Shown here: piece after piece, positions 1 through 9,907 of the stretch
Numbering within the stretch: the first letter of the stretch is position 1
How the letters are laid out: each line of letters starts with the position of its first letter
Origin: Candidatus Kinetoplastibacterium blastocrithidii (ex Strigomonas culicis)
Lineage (GTDB): Bacteria; Pseudomonadota; Gammaproteobacteria; Burkholderiales; Burkholderiaceae_B
Reading direction: 5' to 3'
Assembly (NCBI RefSeq): GCF_000319245.1
Contig: NC_019814.1
Span: 496,001 to 560,000 of the forward strand
DNA length: 64,000 bases
The notes under the pieces: generated by a model
Database searches by the model: none
What the model was told of the DNA's origin: nothing
What the model saw: the letters and a program-made list of their open reading frames with translations, nothing else
Made by a program: the position numbers and the translations under genes

Positions 1-254
1 AATCAGCAGCTCTATTTTCTTTCGCAGATGATGGCAATCTTGGAACAATTGGTAGCAACACAGCGTATTATTTAGTTGGTATTGATGAAACTCGTTTTAG
101 ACGTCCGGTTGTGCCCGGCGATCAGTTGCGTTTAGAAGTATATGCTGAACGCTTGAGCCGTTCTATTTGCAAATACAAGGCACGTGCATTAGTAGATTCT
201 CATATTGTAGCTGAGACTAAATTGATGTGCGCAATTCGTGAATTTGAAAATTAA
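1..254 (+). CDS. fabZ: 3-hydroxyacyl-[acyl-carrier-protein] dehydratase FabZ, 3' part
   Basis: Only the last 83 codons lie in the window, read in the frame starting at base 3 and ending at TAA 252-254. The product dehydrates 3-hydroxyacyl-ACP in type II fatty acid synthesis in the cytoplasm. The segment [15 protein letters not shown] (encoded at about 99-143) matches the conserved C-terminal half of the hot-dog fold seen in FabZ. The catalytic His/Glu region lies upstream of the window. The stop codon abuts the lpxA start with no gap, as in the usual fabZ-lpxA-lpxB operon, where fatty acid and lipid A synthesis are balanced. The start cannot be seen. Confidence 0.93.
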   Translation, partial: SAALFSFADDGNLGTIGSNTAYYLVGIDETRFRRPVVPGDQLRLEVYAERLSRSICKYKARALVDSHIVAETKLMCAIREFEN

Positions 255-1046
255 ATGAATAGGAATATACATCCAACTGCTATTGTAGATATTTCAGCTA
301 GCATTGATAGTTCCGTAGTGATAGGTCCGTATGTAGTAATAGGTCCTAAGGTTTGTATAGATTCAGGCACAGTAGTAGGGTCACATTGTGTTATTGATGG
401 AGATACTACTATAGGAAAAAATAATCAATTATATCGTTTCTGTTCTATTGGAGGAGTTCCTCAAGACAAAAAATACAAACTAGAATCTACAAAATTGATT
501 ATAGGTAATCATAATACTATAAGAGAATTTACAACTTTTAATATTGGTACGGTTCAGGATGAGTCTAAAACTATCGTTGGTGATGGTAATTGGATAATGG
601 CTTATGTTCATATTGCTCATGATTGTTGTATTGGGAATAACGTAACATTAGCAAATTCAGTCCAATTAGGTGGTCACGTAACTATAGATGATTGGGCTAT
701 AATAGGTGGGTTAACAGGCATTCATCAGTTCTCAAAAATAGGAGCTCATGTTATGGTTGGAAGTAATAGTTCTTTGATTCAGGATGTTCCTCCCTTCGTT
801 TTATGTGCTGGAAACCCTTCTCGCCCTTTTGGAGTGAATATAGAAGGATTGAAACGTAGAAATTTTTCAGATGATGTAATACTAGAAATCAAAAAAGCCT
901 ATAAAACAATTTATCGTCAGGGATTGTCTTTAATTGATGCTAAATCTAAGTTGCAGTTATATTGTGGTAATTCTATAAAATCTTCTTTGTATCTAAAAAT
1001 TATTATAGATTTTTTAGATAATTCGAGCAGGGGTATTATTAGGTAA
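255..1046 (+). CDS. lpxA: UDP-N-acetylglucosamine O-acyltransferase LpxA
   Basis: This is the first enzyme of lipid A synthesis; it moves a 3-hydroxyacyl chain from ACP to UDP-GlcNAc. The 263-residue product has the family's usual length. Its N-terminal two thirds are isoleucine-rich hexapeptide repeats forming the left-handed beta helix (for example VVIGPYVVIGPKV at 21-33). The segment MAYVHIAHD (115-123) holds the expected catalytic histidine, H122. The C-terminal 75 residues are the helical domain. The ATG follows the fabZ stop directly, so translation is probably coupled. Its retention implies a symbiont that still builds an outer membrane containing lipid A. Confidence 0.97.
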   Translation: MNRNIHPTAIVDISASIDSSVVIGPYVVIGPKVCIDSGTVVGSHCVIDGDTTIGKNNQLYRFCSIGGVPQDKKYKLESTKLIIGNHNTIREFTTFNIGTVQDESKTIVGDGNWIMAYVHIAHDCCIGNNVTLANSVQLGGHVTIDDWAIIGGLTGIHQFSKIGAHVMVGSNSSLIQDVPPFVLCAGNPSRPFGVNIEGLKRRNFSDDVILEIKKAYKTIYRQGLSLIDAKSKLQLYCGNSIKSSLYLKIIIDFLDNSSRGIIR

Positions 1047-1051
1047 AAATA

Positions 1052-2245
1052 ATGGTTCTTAGAATTGGTCTTGTAGCTGGTGAGCCTTCTGGAGATTTAT
1101 TAGCTAGTTATATGGTTAGAGATATAAATAAATACATTAATAATATATCTTATGATGGAATTGGTGGTAAAAATTTAATAGATTTAGGATTTAGTTCACT
1201 TTTTGAAATGGAAAATTTATCTGTTTTCGGATATGTTGATGCTTTTCTAAGACTTCCTAAGATATATTATATATATAAAAGTTTAATAAATAGATGGATT
1301 AATAAAAATCCTATTTCTATTTTTATTGGGGTAGATCTACCAGATTTTAATCTAAGAATAGAGAATATACTTAAGAGATCAGGTATTCCTACAGTCCACT
1401 TTGTAAGTCCATCTATATGGGCATGGCGTTATAACAGAATAAATCAAATTCGTGAAGCAGTATCTCATATGTTGGTAGTCTTTCCTTTTGAGAAATCTAT
1501 TTATAAAAAAGAAGGTATTCCTGTAACTTATGTAGGTCATCCTTTAGCTTCGAAAATTCCTTTAAATCCGGATAGAGATAAAGCTAGAAATATTTTAAAT
1601 ATCAATGCAAATAAAAATGTTTTGGCTATATTACCTGGCAGTAGAATTTCAGAGATAAAAAATTTAGCCCCACGCTTTTTAGAAACAGCGAAGTTGTTAT
1701 ACAAGAAAGATAGTAGATTGGAGTTTTTAGTGCCGATGGCAAATGAGACAATGAGATTTGAATTTGAGAAAATATTACATAAATTCCCTGTTCCCAATAT
1801 AAGGTGCATGAGTGATAGAGATTATATTAATTCTAAAGATATAATTAAGAAGCCTATATCTTGGTATGCTATTGAGGCTAGCGATGCTGTTTTATTATCA
1901 AGTGGAACAGCGACTTTAGAGAGTGCTTTATTTAAAAAACCTATGGTTATTTCTTATGTCTTATCATCATTTGCTAGGAAAGTAATGTCATGGAAATCAG
2001 GTCAATCTCATTCTTATACTCCGTGGATTGGATTGCCTAATATTTTAGCTCGTGATTTTTTGGTTCCTGAATTTCTTCAGGAAGAAGCAAGTCCTGAAAA
2101 TTTATGTAATGCTACCTGGAAAGCATTAACAGATGAAAATTATCGTAATAAAGTTATTAATAATTTTATTAATATTCATAATGATTTAAGGAGAGATACA
2201 CCAAAATTAATATCAGAAACTATATTAAAAATATTAAAAAAATGA
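1052..2245 (+). CDS. lpxB: Lipid-A-disaccharide synthase LpxB
   Basis: This family GT19 glycosyltransferase joins UDP-diacylglucosamine and lipid X into the lipid A disaccharide at the inner membrane. The 397-residue product shows GEPSGD at 10-15, GVDLPDFN at 93-100 with the catalytic aspartate D98, SPSIWAWR at 119-126, LPGSRISE at 193-200 and SGTATLE at 283-289. All of these are family signatures. The gene begins 5 bases after lpxA, in the same operon. The sequence looks complete and shows no missing core motif. Confidence 0.96.
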   Translation: MVLRIGLVAGEPSGDLLASYMVRDINKYINNISYDGIGGKNLIDLGFSSLFEMENLSVFGYVDAFLRLPKIYYIYKSLINRWINKNPISIFIGVDLPDFNLRIENILKRSGIPTVHFVSPSIWAWRYNRINQIREAVSHMLVVFPFEKSIYKKEGIPVTYVGHPLASKIPLNPDRDKARNILNINANKNVLAILPGSRISEIKNLAPRFLETAKLLYKKDSRLEFLVPMANETMRFEFEKILHKFPVPNIRCMSDRDYINSKDIIKKPISWYAIEASDAVLLSSGTATLESALFKKPMVISYVLSSFARKVMSWKSGQSHSYTPWIGLPNILARDFLVPEFLQEEASPENLCNATWKALTDENYRNKVINNFINIHNDLRRDTPKLISETILKILKK

Positions 2246-2265
2246 TTTTCTAATAAATTATTAAT

Positions 2266-2844
2266 ATGAATGAATATCTAAATATTATTGCGGGTGTTGA
2301 TGAGGCAGGAAGAGGAGCATTGGCTGGTCCAGTTTATGCTGCGGCTGTTGTGTTAGATTATAGATATCGAATTGAAGGTTTGGATGATTCCAAAAAACTA
2401 ACTCCTAAAAAGCGTGAACAGTTATCTGCAATAATAAAGCAAAAATCTATATGTTGGAGTGTTTCTAGTATTGATGTTAATGAGATAGATAGAATAAATA
2501 TTTTACAAGCAACGTTATTAGCCATGAAAAATGCAATCTTAAAGTTAAAAAGACAACCTAATCTAGTTCTTGTGGATGGTAATCAGTCTCCAGAATTAGA
2601 ATATAAAGTACTTAAAATAGTAAAGGGAGATAGTTTTGTTCCTGCTATATCTGCAGCTTCCATACTAGCAAAAACAGAAAGGGATAAAGAAATGTTAAAC
2701 TTACATTATCAATATCCATCCTATTTATTCAATAAACATAAAGGCTATGGAACGCAAGAGCATATGATTTTATTGAAAAATCATGGTCCATGTAAGGAGC
2801 ATAGAAAAAGCTTTTCCCCAGTAAAAGATTTGATCAATATGTAA
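2266..2844 (+). CDS. rnhB: Ribonuclease HII
   Basis: RNase HII removes RNA from RNA-DNA hybrids and nicks at single ribonucleotides in DNA. The 192-residue product carries the DEDD metal site: D12 and E13 in DEAGRG, D104 in VDGNQ and D122 in KGDS. The following ISAASILAKTERD segment (128-140) is also diagnostic. It lies 20 bases after lpxB on the same strand, the common gammaproteobacterial and betaproteobacterial order. Its stop codon abuts the stop of the convergent ppsR gene with no base between them, so any terminator for either transcript must lie inside the other gene. Confidence 0.96.
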   Translation: MNEYLNIIAGVDEAGRGALAGPVYAAAVVLDYRYRIEGLDDSKKLTPKKREQLSAIIKQKSICWSVSSIDVNEIDRINILQATLLAMKNAILKLKRQPNLVLVDGNQSPELEYKVLKIVKGDSFVPAISAASILAKTERDKEMLNLHYQYPSYLFNKHKGYGTQEHMILLKNHGPCKEHRKSFSPVKDLINM

Positions 2845-3678
2845 TTATGCTAATCTACGATCTAGACCAATCTCGTGCAAAACAGTTGTGGCTATTTCCT
2901 CAATTGATTTTGTAGTTGTAGATAACCATGGTATTCCATCTCTTCTCATCATTTTTTCTGATTCAGTAACTTCATAACGGCATTGTTCTATAGTTGAATA
3001 ACTGCTGTTAGGACGTCTTTCATTTCTAACTTCTGATAGTCTTTCCGGATGTATTGAAAGCCCAAAAATTTTATTTCTGTATGGTATTATTGTGGATGGC
3101 AGAGTATTTCTTTCAAAATCATCTGGAGTTAATGGAAAATTAGCAGCTTTTATAGCATACTGCATAGCAAGATACAGACTAGTTGGTGTTTTACCACAAC
3201 GTGATACTCCTACTAAAATAACATCAGCTTGATTTAATTGGTGCACAAATTGCCCATCATCGTGTGATAAACTGAAGTTTATTGCATCTATTCTATTACG
3301 ATATTTTTCAGTATTAGTAACATTATGTGATCTTCCAATAGAATTATTGGACTTGTGACCTATAAGCTGTTCTATGTTGCTTACAAATGTGCCAAATATG
3401 TCTAAAAATATTCCGTTAGCACTACGTACAGTATTCATTATTTCATGATTTACTAATGTGCTAAATACTATTGGTGGATTACCAGTATCAAGTGCATTTT
3501 GATTGATTCTATTTACAACTTCTTTAGCTTTTTCTATAGAAAATATGAATGGAAGATGTATCTGCTTAAATTTAATGGTATCAAATTGTGATAGCACAGC
3601 GTTGCTAAATGTTTCAGCTGTTATCCCTGTACTATCTGATACAAGATATACTGTTCTCTCTATTATTTCTTGATTCAT
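2845..3678 (-). CDS. ppsR: PEP synthase regulatory protein (bifunctional kinase/pyrophosphorylase)
   Basis: This DUF299-family protein inactivates PEP synthase by ADP-dependent phosphorylation of a threonine beside the catalytic histidine, and reactivates it by phosphate-dependent dephosphorylation. The 277-residue product has the expected length, the N-terminal VYLVSDSTGITAET segment (10-23) and the P-loop GVSRCGKT at 157-164. It is divergent from ppsA across 170 bases, so enzyme and regulator probably share a control region. The target Thr and His are both present in the PpsA encoded next door (T415, H417), which supports a working pair. Confidence 0.95.
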   Translation of the reverse strand: MNQEIIERTVYLVSDSTGITAETFSNAVLSQFDTIKFKQIHLPFIFSIEKAKEVVNRINQNALDTGNPPIVFSTLVNHEIMNTVRSANGIFLDIFGTFVSNIEQLIGHKSNNSIGRSHNVTNTEKYRNRIDAINFSLSHDDGQFVHQLNQADVILVGVSRCGKTPTSLYLAMQYAIKAANFPLTPDDFERNTLPSTIIPYRNKIFGLSIHPERLSEVRNERRPNSSYSTIEQCRYEVTESEKMMRRDGIPWLSTTTKSIEEIATTVLHEIGLDRRLA

Positions 3679-3848
3679 TTATTTAAATCCTTTTAAAAAA
3701 TATCACCTAATATTATATTTTAAATCTTAAATAGTGATAGTTTATAAATTTTCATTATAATTAATACTATTATCAGGATAATACGATTAATGTATTAATA
3801 GATTTAATTGATTAATCATATTGTTTTTATATTTTATAGGTGATTTAA

Positions 3849-6215
3849 ATGTCTTACATAATTCCATTTGAGAAGTTACGCATGTCAGATGTGGCTTCAG
3901 TTGGCGGTAAAAATGCCTCCCTAGGAGAGATGATCAGTCAATTATCAGATGCTGGAGTCAGAGTTCCTAGTGGTTTTGCTACAACAGCCCATGCTTTTCG
4001 AGATTTTTTAAGTTTTTCTAGCCTAGATAAAAAAATATCTGAAAAATTACGAAATTTAAATCCTGATAATATCTATGAGTTATCTAAAGCAGGATCCGAG
4101 ATTCGTAATTTAATAATGAATACGCCATTTTCTGAAGAATTTGAAAGCAGCATAAGGAGTGCTTTTGAAACATTAGATTATGATGGTAATGGGTCATTTG
4201 CAGTTAGATCTTCTGCTACTGCTGAAGATCTACCAGATGCTTCTTTTGCTGGGCAGCAAGAAACTTTTCTTAATGTAGTTGGTATTGTAGATATTCTAGA
4301 CAAGATAAAACATGTGTTTGCTTCTTTATATAATGATAGAGCAATCTCTTATAGGGTTCATAAGGGATATGATAATACTGATGTTGCTTTATCTGCAGGA
4401 ATACAAAGAATGGTTAGATCAGATAAGGGAAGTGCTGGTGTTATGTTTACAATAGACACTGAATCTGGTTTTTCTGATGTGGTCTTTATAACATCTTCAT
4501 ATGGGCTAGGTGAGACAGTTGTGCAAGGAGCTGTAAATCCAGATGAGTTTTATGTCTTTAAACCGTCTCTAGCAAAAGGATTAGATTCTATATTAAGTCG
4601 TCGTATTGGATCTAAATTAATTAAAATGGAGTTTAACGATGACAATACTATCGGTTCTACAGTTCGTACCGTTGATGTTAGTCTATCAGACAGGAATAAA
4701 TATTCTTTAAATGATCATGAAGTTACTGAGCTAGCAAAATATGCCGTTATAATCGAAAGACACTACGGTCGACCTATGGATATTGAATGGGGTAGAGATG
4801 GTATTGATGGCAAGATTTATATATTGCAAGCTCGTCCTGAAACAGTGCAGTCTCAACAGGTTAATAAAGATGTGCAGAAGCGATATAAATTAAAGGCTAC
4901 TGGCAAAATATTGATAAGTGGTAGAGCTATAGGACAAAAAATAGGATCTGGTCCAGTAAAAGTAGTTTTTGATACTTCTGAGATAGATAGGGTTCAGAAA
5001 GGAGATGTGTTAGTTACGGATATGACTGATCCTAATTGGGAGCCCGTAATGAAAAGGGCATCTGCGATTGTAACAAATCGAGGAGGAAGAACATGTCATG
5101 CTGCTATAATAGCTCGTGAACTTGGTATTCCAGCTGTTGTTGGATGTGGTGATGCAACTAATGTTCTTAAAGATGGACAAAGTGTTACAGTTTCTTGTTC
5201 AGAAGGGGATGAAGGTTATATATATGATGGCTTGATAGAGACTGAAATTGAGGATGTATCTCGAGGAGAAATGCCAACTATAGATTTAAAGATAATGATG
5301 AATGTTGGAAATCCTCAATTGGCTTTTGATTTTTCACAATTACCTAATAGTGGTGTTGGTTTAGCTCGTTTAGAGTTTATTATAAATAATAATATAGGAG
5401 TTCATCCTAAGGCAGTTTTAGATTATCCTAATTTAGATAATGATTTAAAAAAAGCTGTTGAATCTTCCGCAAGAGGTTATTCTAACCCTCGTGGGTTTTT
5501 TGTAGAGAAAATGGCAGAAGGAATTTCAACTATTGCTGCTGCTTTCTGGCCTAAACCAGTTATTGTTCGTTTATCTGACTTCAAGTCAAATGAATATCGA
5601 AAGTTAATAGGTGGTTCTAGATATGAGCCTGAAGAAGAAAATCCTATGTTAGGTTTTAGGGGCGCTTCTAGATATATAGCAGAAAATTTTAATGATTGTT
5701 TTCTTATGGAATGTAAAGCATTCAAGAAAGTACGTAATGATATGGGATTGACTAACGTTGAAATAATGGTTCCTTTTGTTAGAACAGTTAATCAAGCTAA
5801 AAAAGTAATAGAATTATTATCTGAAAATGGTTTGAAAAGAGGGGAGAATGGATTAAGAATCATAATGATGTGTGAAGTGCCTAGCAATGCTATTTTAGCA
5901 GAAAAATTTCTAGACTATTTTGATGGTTTTTCTATAGGATCTAATGACATGACTCAATTGACTCTTGGTCTTGATAGAGATTCTGGGATGGAATTACTGG
6001 CAGCTGATTTTGATGAGAGAGATGAGGCCGTTAAGTTTATGTTACATAGAGCTATTCAATCATGTATAAAATCTAAAAAATATATTGGTATTTGCGGACA
6101 AGGACCTAGCGATCATCCTGATTTTGCAAAATGGTTACATACTGAAGGGATATCATCAATATCTTTGAATCCTGATACTGTTGTAGATACTTGGCAGCGT
6201 TTAGCTATTAAGTAG
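3849..6215 (+). CDS. ppsA: Phosphoenolpyruvate synthase
   Basis: PEP synthase converts pyruvate, ATP and water to PEP, AMP and phosphate, the first step of gluconeogenesis from pyruvate. The 788-residue product has the ATP-grasp domain at about 1-340 ([12 protein letters not shown] near 17-28), the swivelling phosphohistidine domain with GGRTCHAAI at 412-420 (H417 catalytic, T415 the likely PpsR target), and a C-terminal PEP/pyruvate barrel ending in [11 protein letters not shown] near 750. A Shine-Dalgarno-like AGGTGA lies a few bases before the ATG. No key residue is missing. A hairpin at 6228-6266 probably ends its transcript. Confidence 0.97.
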   Translation: MSYIIPFEKLRMSDVASVGGKNASLGEMISQLSDAGVRVPSGFATTAHAFRDFLSFSSLDKKISEKLRNLNPDNIYELSKAGSEIRNLIMNTPFSEEFESSIRSAFETLDYDGNGSFAVRSSATAEDLPDASFAGQQETFLNVVGIVDILDKIKHVFASLYNDRAISYRVHKGYDNTDVALSAGIQRMVRSDKGSAGVMFTIDTESGFSDVVFITSSYGLGETVVQGAVNPDEFYVFKPSLAKGLDSILSRRIGSKLIKMEFNDDNTIGSTVRTVDVSLSDRNKYSLNDHEVTELAKYAVIIERHYGRPMDIEWGRDGIDGKIYILQARPETVQSQQVNKDVQKRYKLKATGKILISGRAIGQKIGSGPVKVVFDTSEIDRVQKGDVLVTDMTDPNWEPVMKRASAIVTNRGGRTCHAAIIARELGIPAVVGCGDATNVLKDGQSVTVSCSEGDEGYIYDGLIETEIEDVSRGEMPTIDLKIMMNVGNPQLAFDFSQLPNSGVGLARLEFIINNNIGVHPKAVLDYPNLDNDLKKAVESSARGYSNPRGFFVEKMAEGISTIAAAFWPKPVIVRLSDFKSNEYRKLIGGSRYEPEEENPMLGFRGASRYIAENFNDCFLMECKAFKKVRNDMGLTNVEIMVPFVRTVNQAKKVIELLSENGLKRGENGLRIIMMCEVPSNAILAEKFLDYFDGFSIGSNDMTQLTLGLDRDSGMELLAADFDERDEAVKFMLHRAIQSCIKSKKYIGICGQGPSDHPDFAKWLHTEGISSISLNPDTVVDTWQRLAIK

Positions 6216-6227
6216 GATATTTTTTGA

Positions 6228-6266
6228 GATGCCATTTGTAAGATATTTAATTTTATTAATGGCATC
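6228..6266. terminator. Bidirectional terminator between ppsA and smpB
   Basis: A 9-bp perfect inverted repeat (GATGCCATT / AATGGCATC) with a 21-base loop lies in the 62-base gap between the convergent ppsA and smpB genes. A T-rich stretch follows on the plus strand and an A-rich stretch precedes it, so it could act on both transcripts. The long loop makes it a moderate call. Confidence 0.6.
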
Positions 6267-6277
6267 CGTTTTATCTT

Positions 6278-6730
6278 TTACTGTTTTAATTTGTACTTAA
6301 TTGCTCTTTCTTCTTCTCTTTTCCATTCCTTTTCTTTAATGGCATGACGTTTATCATATGATTTTTTGCCTTTTCCTAAGGCTATATCTAGTTTTATTAA
6401 GTGTTTTTTGTAGTGTAAATTTAAAGGCAGTAGAGAGTAACCTTTTTGCTCTACTTTTCCTATTAATCGTTTTATCTCATCAGCTTTCATGAGTAATTTT
6501 CTACTACGATAAGGGTCTATAGAAATATGATTAGAGGCGCTTATCAATGGTGTTATATTCATTCCTATGACAAATAGTTCTGTACTGCGTATAACTATAT
6601 ATCCATCTTTTATTTGAACTTGTTTGTTTCTTATAGATTTTACTTCCCATCCATAAAGAACTATACCTGCTTCATATTTGTCTTCAATAAAATAATCATG
6701 ATATAATTTCTTGTTCTCGGCTATTTTCAT
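6278..6730 (-). CDS. smpB: SsrA-binding protein SmpB
   Basis: SmpB binds tmRNA and carries it into stalled ribosomes for trans-translation. The 150-residue product begins with the conserved beta-barrel sequence [18 protein letters not shown] (6-23), continues with GWEVKSIR and ends in the basic tail rich in Lys and Arg ([24 protein letters not shown] region) that folds in the mRNA channel. The length is normal. It is divergent from ratA with only 40 bases between the two starts, the usual smpB/ratA arrangement in proteobacteria. Confidence 0.96.
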   Translation of the reverse strand: MKIAENKKLYHDYFIEDKYEAGIVLYGWEVKSIRNKQVQIKDGYIVIRSTELFVIGMNITPLISASNHISIDPYRSRKLLMKADEIKRLIGKVEQKGYSLLPLNLHYKKHLIKLDIALGKGKKSYDKRHAIKEKEWKREEERAIKYKLKQ

Positions 6731-6770
6731 AATTTTTCTAAGTATATTATTGTGTTATTGTCTACGTCTT

Positions 6771-7211
6771 ATGCATAAAATATATAAATCTATTGTACTT
6801 CCTTATAGCTCTAGCCAGATGTTTGATCTAGTAGCTGATATTGATAAGTATCAAGATTTTATGCCTTGGTGCGGTGGATCAAAGATAGAATATCATAATG
6901 ATACTCAAACAAAAGCTTCCATAATCATGATTATATATGGAATTAGCAATAGTTTTACAACTATAAATAGGTATAATTATCCAAATAAAATTGATATAGA
7001 GTTAGTGGATGGGCCTTTTTCATATTTATCAGGTAGCTGGAGATTTACAGAAAAATTTAAAGACTCATGTAATGTTGAATTTGAATTAGAATATAGTTTT
7101 TCTAACAAATTATTGAGTATGATTATATCTCCAGTATTTAGTAATATAGCTAATAGTTTTATATATAAATTTCAAGAAAGAGCAAGTCATATATATGGAA
7201 AAAAAATATAA
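6771..7211 (+). CDS. ratA: RatA/Coq10-family START-domain protein
   Basis: This is a small START/SRPBCC-fold protein. In E. coli the RatA homologue was reported to affect 70S assembly, while Coq10 homologues bind ubiquinone, so the true role is uncertain. I place the start at 6771 (MHKIYKSIVLPY), giving 146 residues; an upstream ATG at 6711 would add 20 hydrophobic residues and overlap the smpB coding sequence. The segment DIDKYQDFMPWCGGSKI is the family signature. The last 17 bases overlap rnfH, so the two are probably co-translated. Confidence 0.88.
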   Translation: MHKIYKSIVLPYSSSQMFDLVADIDKYQDFMPWCGGSKIEYHNDTQTKASIIMIIYGISNSFTTINRYNYPNKIDIELVDGPFSYLSGSWRFTEKFKDSCNVEFELEYSFSNKLLSMIISPVFSNIANSFIYKFQERASHIYGKKI

Positions 7212-7512
7212 TATATCTATATGTATTTGTTATGTAGGAATTGACGGAAAATTTTTTCTAAGAGATTTAATTGTACATATTGGATGTACTATTAATGAAG
7301 CCATAGTTTACTCTAAATTTAATCATGATTTTATAGATGTTAATTATAATCAAAACAATGTTGGTATTTTTGGTAAAATAAAATCGATAGATACTATACT
7401 AGTTGATGGTGATAGAATAGAAATCTACAGACCATTGATTAATGATCCAAAAAAATCTAGAAGAATTAAAAGCATCATGCAGCGAAAAAAAATATTAACC
7501 ATTTATAGATAG
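7195..7512 (+). CDS. rnfH: RnfH-family protein (UPF0125)
   Basis: The 105-residue product is a ubiquitin-like beta-grasp protein of the RnfH family, normally encoded beside ratA and smpB. It begins ISICICYVGIDGKFFLRDL (about 7-25) and holds the typical NNVGIFGKIKSIDTILVDGDRIEIYRPL region in two parts (about 59-70 and 71-86). The function is not established; the name comes from rnf electron transport clusters in other bacteria, and none is seen here. It overlaps the end of ratA by 17 bases and precedes the VIT transporter gene by 6 bases. Confidence 0.88.
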   Translation: MEKKYNISICICYVGIDGKFFLRDLIVHIGCTINEAIVYSKFNHDFIDVNYNQNNVGIFGKIKSIDTILVDGDRIEIYRPLINDPKKSRRIKSIMQRKKILTIYR

Positions 7513-7518
7513 GTAAAA

Positions 7519-8211
7519 ATGCCAGCAAAAGAATATCATAGAATCTTTAGATCGGGCTGGTTGAGAGCTGCAGTGTTAGGTGCAAATGATGGCATAATAT
7601 CCACTGCTAGTTTGATTACTGGTATTGCTGCTGCTAATTGTGATTATTATTCAATCATAAGTGCTGGTTTATCTGGATTAATAGCTGGATCTCTTTCTAT
7701 GGCTGTTGGAGAATATGTTTCAGTAAAATCACAGTCAGATGTTGAGTCTGCAGATTTACTAATGGAACAGCATTCCTTGAAAAAAAATTATGATGATGAG
7801 TTGGAAGAATTAGCACAGATTTATATAAATAGAGGTCTTTCCTCGAGATTGGCAAAAGAAGTAGCTATGGAGTTGACGAATCATAATGCTCTTGATGCTC
7901 ATGCCAGGGATGAGTTAGGTATTTCATTGCATAATAGGGCAAGACCTTTGCAAGCTGCTTTTGCATCAGCAATATCTTTTGCTATTGGGGCGATGGTTCC
8001 ACTATCTGTATCTTTGTTAGCCCCTATATCATTATTTATTCCCGTCATTATAATAAGCTCAGTTGTTAGTCTTGGGGTTTTAGGGGCTATTTCAGCAAAA
8101 ACTGGTGGTGCATATATATGGCCTGCAGTCAAGAGAGTAACTATACTTGGAGCTATATCTATGTTATTTGTTTCTAGTACTGGCTCTCTATTTTCTATTC
8201 TCGGAAATTAA
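7519..8211 (+). CDS. VIT/CCC1-family Fe(II)/Mn(II) transporter
   Basis: The 230-residue product belongs to the VIT1/CCC1 family, integral membrane transporters that move ferrous iron or manganese out of the cytoplasm or into vacuoles. It has the family N-terminus (GWLRAAVLGANDGIISTASL, about 12-31), a GLSGLIAGSLSMAVGEYVSV segment (about 50-69), a charged cytoplasmic stretch with many Asp and Glu (about 71-135) and three further membrane segments near the C-terminus. This is the short bacterial form. It starts 6 bases after rnfH. Substrate choice between Fe and Mn cannot be read from the sequence. Confidence 0.88.
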   Translation: MPAKEYHRIFRSGWLRAAVLGANDGIISTASLITGIAAANCDYYSIISAGLSGLIAGSLSMAVGEYVSVKSQSDVESADLLMEQHSLKKNYDDELEELAQIYINRGLSSRLAKEVAMELTNHNALDAHARDELGISLHNRARPLQAAFASAISFAIGAMVPLSVSLLAPISLFIPVIIISSVVSLGVLGAISAKTGGAYIWPAVKRVTILGAISMLFVSSTGSLFSILGN

Positions 8212-8242
8212 TGAGTTTTAAAATTATTAAATAGTATCTATA

Positions 8243-9283
8243 ATGTTTTTAAAAAAAAATTTCTATAGAATTTATATATTTTTTTTAATAGTAGTTGTTT
8301 TTTTATTCTGCTCAATAATGAATTTTTTTATATGGAGTATTAAGCCATTAGAAATAAAACAAAATGACAGAAATGAATTTATTGTTAAATTCGGGGATAA
8401 TACTAGGGATATCGTAAAGGCCATTAGAAATACTGGTATAGACATATCTGAAGATAAATTTACTTTTGTTGCTTATTTGTGTAAATTTGATAAAAATTTT
8501 AAGGCTGGTATTTATAAAATTACAGCTCATGATAGTCCGCTTAGTTTAATGAGAAAATTAGTTAATGGTGATTTTCTACGAAATGATCAGTTTAGAGTAG
8601 TTTTCATTGAAGGCTGGAAATTCACTAAGTTTCGCGAAGAGCTAAAGAAGAATTCATTTCTTAAAAAGACAATAAGTAATATCAATGACAATGATCTAAT
8701 GAAGATGATTGATTCTGATTTTTTATATCCAGAAGGTTTATTTTATCCTGATACTTATTATATAGTTCCTGGATTATCTGATTTTGATATACTAAAAGCT
8801 TCCTATAAGAAAAATCAAATGATTCTTTCAGGTTTATGGAAAAATAGATGTAAAGATCTGCCATTAAACACTCCTTATGAGGCATTGATTCTTGCATCTA
8901 TAGTTGAAAAGGAAGCTAGTGTTATTGAAGATCGTAGGCGTATAAGTGGCGTTTTTATTAATAGACTAAAATTAGGTATGCGTTTGCAATCAGATCCTAC
9001 TGTTATATATGGAATGGGAGATCTATTTGATGCTAAAAAAGGAAATATTGATTTAAAAAATGATACTCCTTGGAATACGTATACTAGGTATGGTTTGCCT
9101 TTGACTCCAATTTCATCAGTTAGTATATCTTCTATAATGGCTGCTCTTCATCCAGAAGATCATAATTATATTTATTTTCTTTCTATCGGTAATGGAGCCA
9201 CTGAATTTTCTGAAGATTTATTATCTCATAACGCTAAAGTGTATAACTTTCTTATAAATAAGGGGGATGATTTTGTTAGGTAA
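8243..9283 (+). CDS. mltG: Endolytic transglycosylase MltG
   Basis: MltG cleaves nascent glycan strands at the inner membrane and sets their length. The 346-residue product has one N-terminal membrane anchor (about 8-32), a LysM-like part, and the YceG catalytic domain with LYPEGLFYPDTY (161-172) and the active-site glutamate E222 in ASIVEKEAS. GMRLQSDPTVIYG and PWNTY-RYGLPLTPI segments follow. Length is normal. It heads a cluster mltG-tmk-holB-tatD, the same order as in E. coli, and overlaps tmk by 17 bases. Its presence shows that peptidoglycan is still made. Confidence 0.95.
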   Translation: MFLKKNFYRIYIFFLIVVVFLFCSIMNFFIWSIKPLEIKQNDRNEFIVKFGDNTRDIVKAIRNTGIDISEDKFTFVAYLCKFDKNFKAGIYKITAHDSPLSLMRKLVNGDFLRNDQFRVVFIEGWKFTKFREELKKNSFLKKTISNINDNDLMKMIDSDFLYPEGLFYPDTYYIVPGLSDFDILKASYKKNQMILSGLWKNRCKDLPLNTPYEALILASIVEKEASVIEDRRRISGVFINRLKLGMRLQSDPTVIYGMGDLFDAKKGNIDLKNDTPWNTYTRYGLPLTPISSVSISSIMAALHPEDHNYIYFLSIGNGATEFSEDLLSHNAKVYNFLINKGDDFVR

Positions 9284-9902
9284 ATTTATAACATTAGAGG
9301 GAATTGATGGCGCTGGAAAAAGTACTAATTCTTTATGGTTAGCTGATATTCTACGCTCTCGAGGCTTAAATGTCATCAATACTAGAGAGCCTGGAGGAAC
9401 AGAATTAGGTGACAAAATACGTCATATTATTCTAGAGAATGATATGTCACCTGAAGCAGAAACTATGTTAATTTTTGCCGCAAGGTTTGAACATTTTAAG
9501 AATATAATACAACCATCAATAAGAAATAATATATGGGTAATATGTGATAGATTTATAGATGCCACATATGCTTATCAAGGTTCAGGTAAGGGCGTTAGTT
9601 TAGAATTTATTAAATCTTTAGAGGGTTTGCTATCTACTAACATGGCTAGTAGCATTGTTCCTGATTTGACATTATTATTTGACATACCTTTTGATCTAAT
9701 GCTTCAACGGATTTCCCATATAAAAAAATTAGACCGTTTTGAGAGAAATAATGATATATTTTTTAATAGAGTCAGAAAATCTTATTTAGAGATAGCTCGA
9801 AAAAATCCTTGTAGAGTAAAAGTAATAGATTCCTCTAAATGCCTTGAAAATACTAAGTCTATTATATCCGAAATAATTAATAATTTTTTAGTATCTTTAT
9901 AA
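9267..9902 (+). CDS. tmk: Thymidylate kinase
   Basis: Tmk phosphorylates dTMP to dTDP. The P-loop EGIDGAGKST occupies residues 11-20, TREPGGTELG follows, and DRFIDATYAYQGSGKG forms the substrate-binding region. The product has 211 residues, the usual size. The start is not settled: the ATG at 9267 directly follows a strong AGGGGG with no spacing, while a TTG at 9273 is six bases from it and would give a protein starting at LGKFITLEG, two residues shorter. The gene overlaps the end of mltG, suggesting coupled translation. Confidence 0.95.
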   Translation: MILLGKFITLEGIDGAGKSTNSLWLADILRSRGLNVINTREPGGTELGDKIRHIILENDMSPEAETMLIFAARFEHFKNIIQPSIRNNIWVICDRFIDATYAYQGSGKGVSLEFIKSLEGLLSTNMASSIVPDLTLLFDIPFDLMLQRISHIKKLDRFERNNDIFFNRVRKSYLEIARKNPCRVKVIDSSKCLENTKSIISEIINNFLVSL

Positions 9903-9907
9903 TAAAA

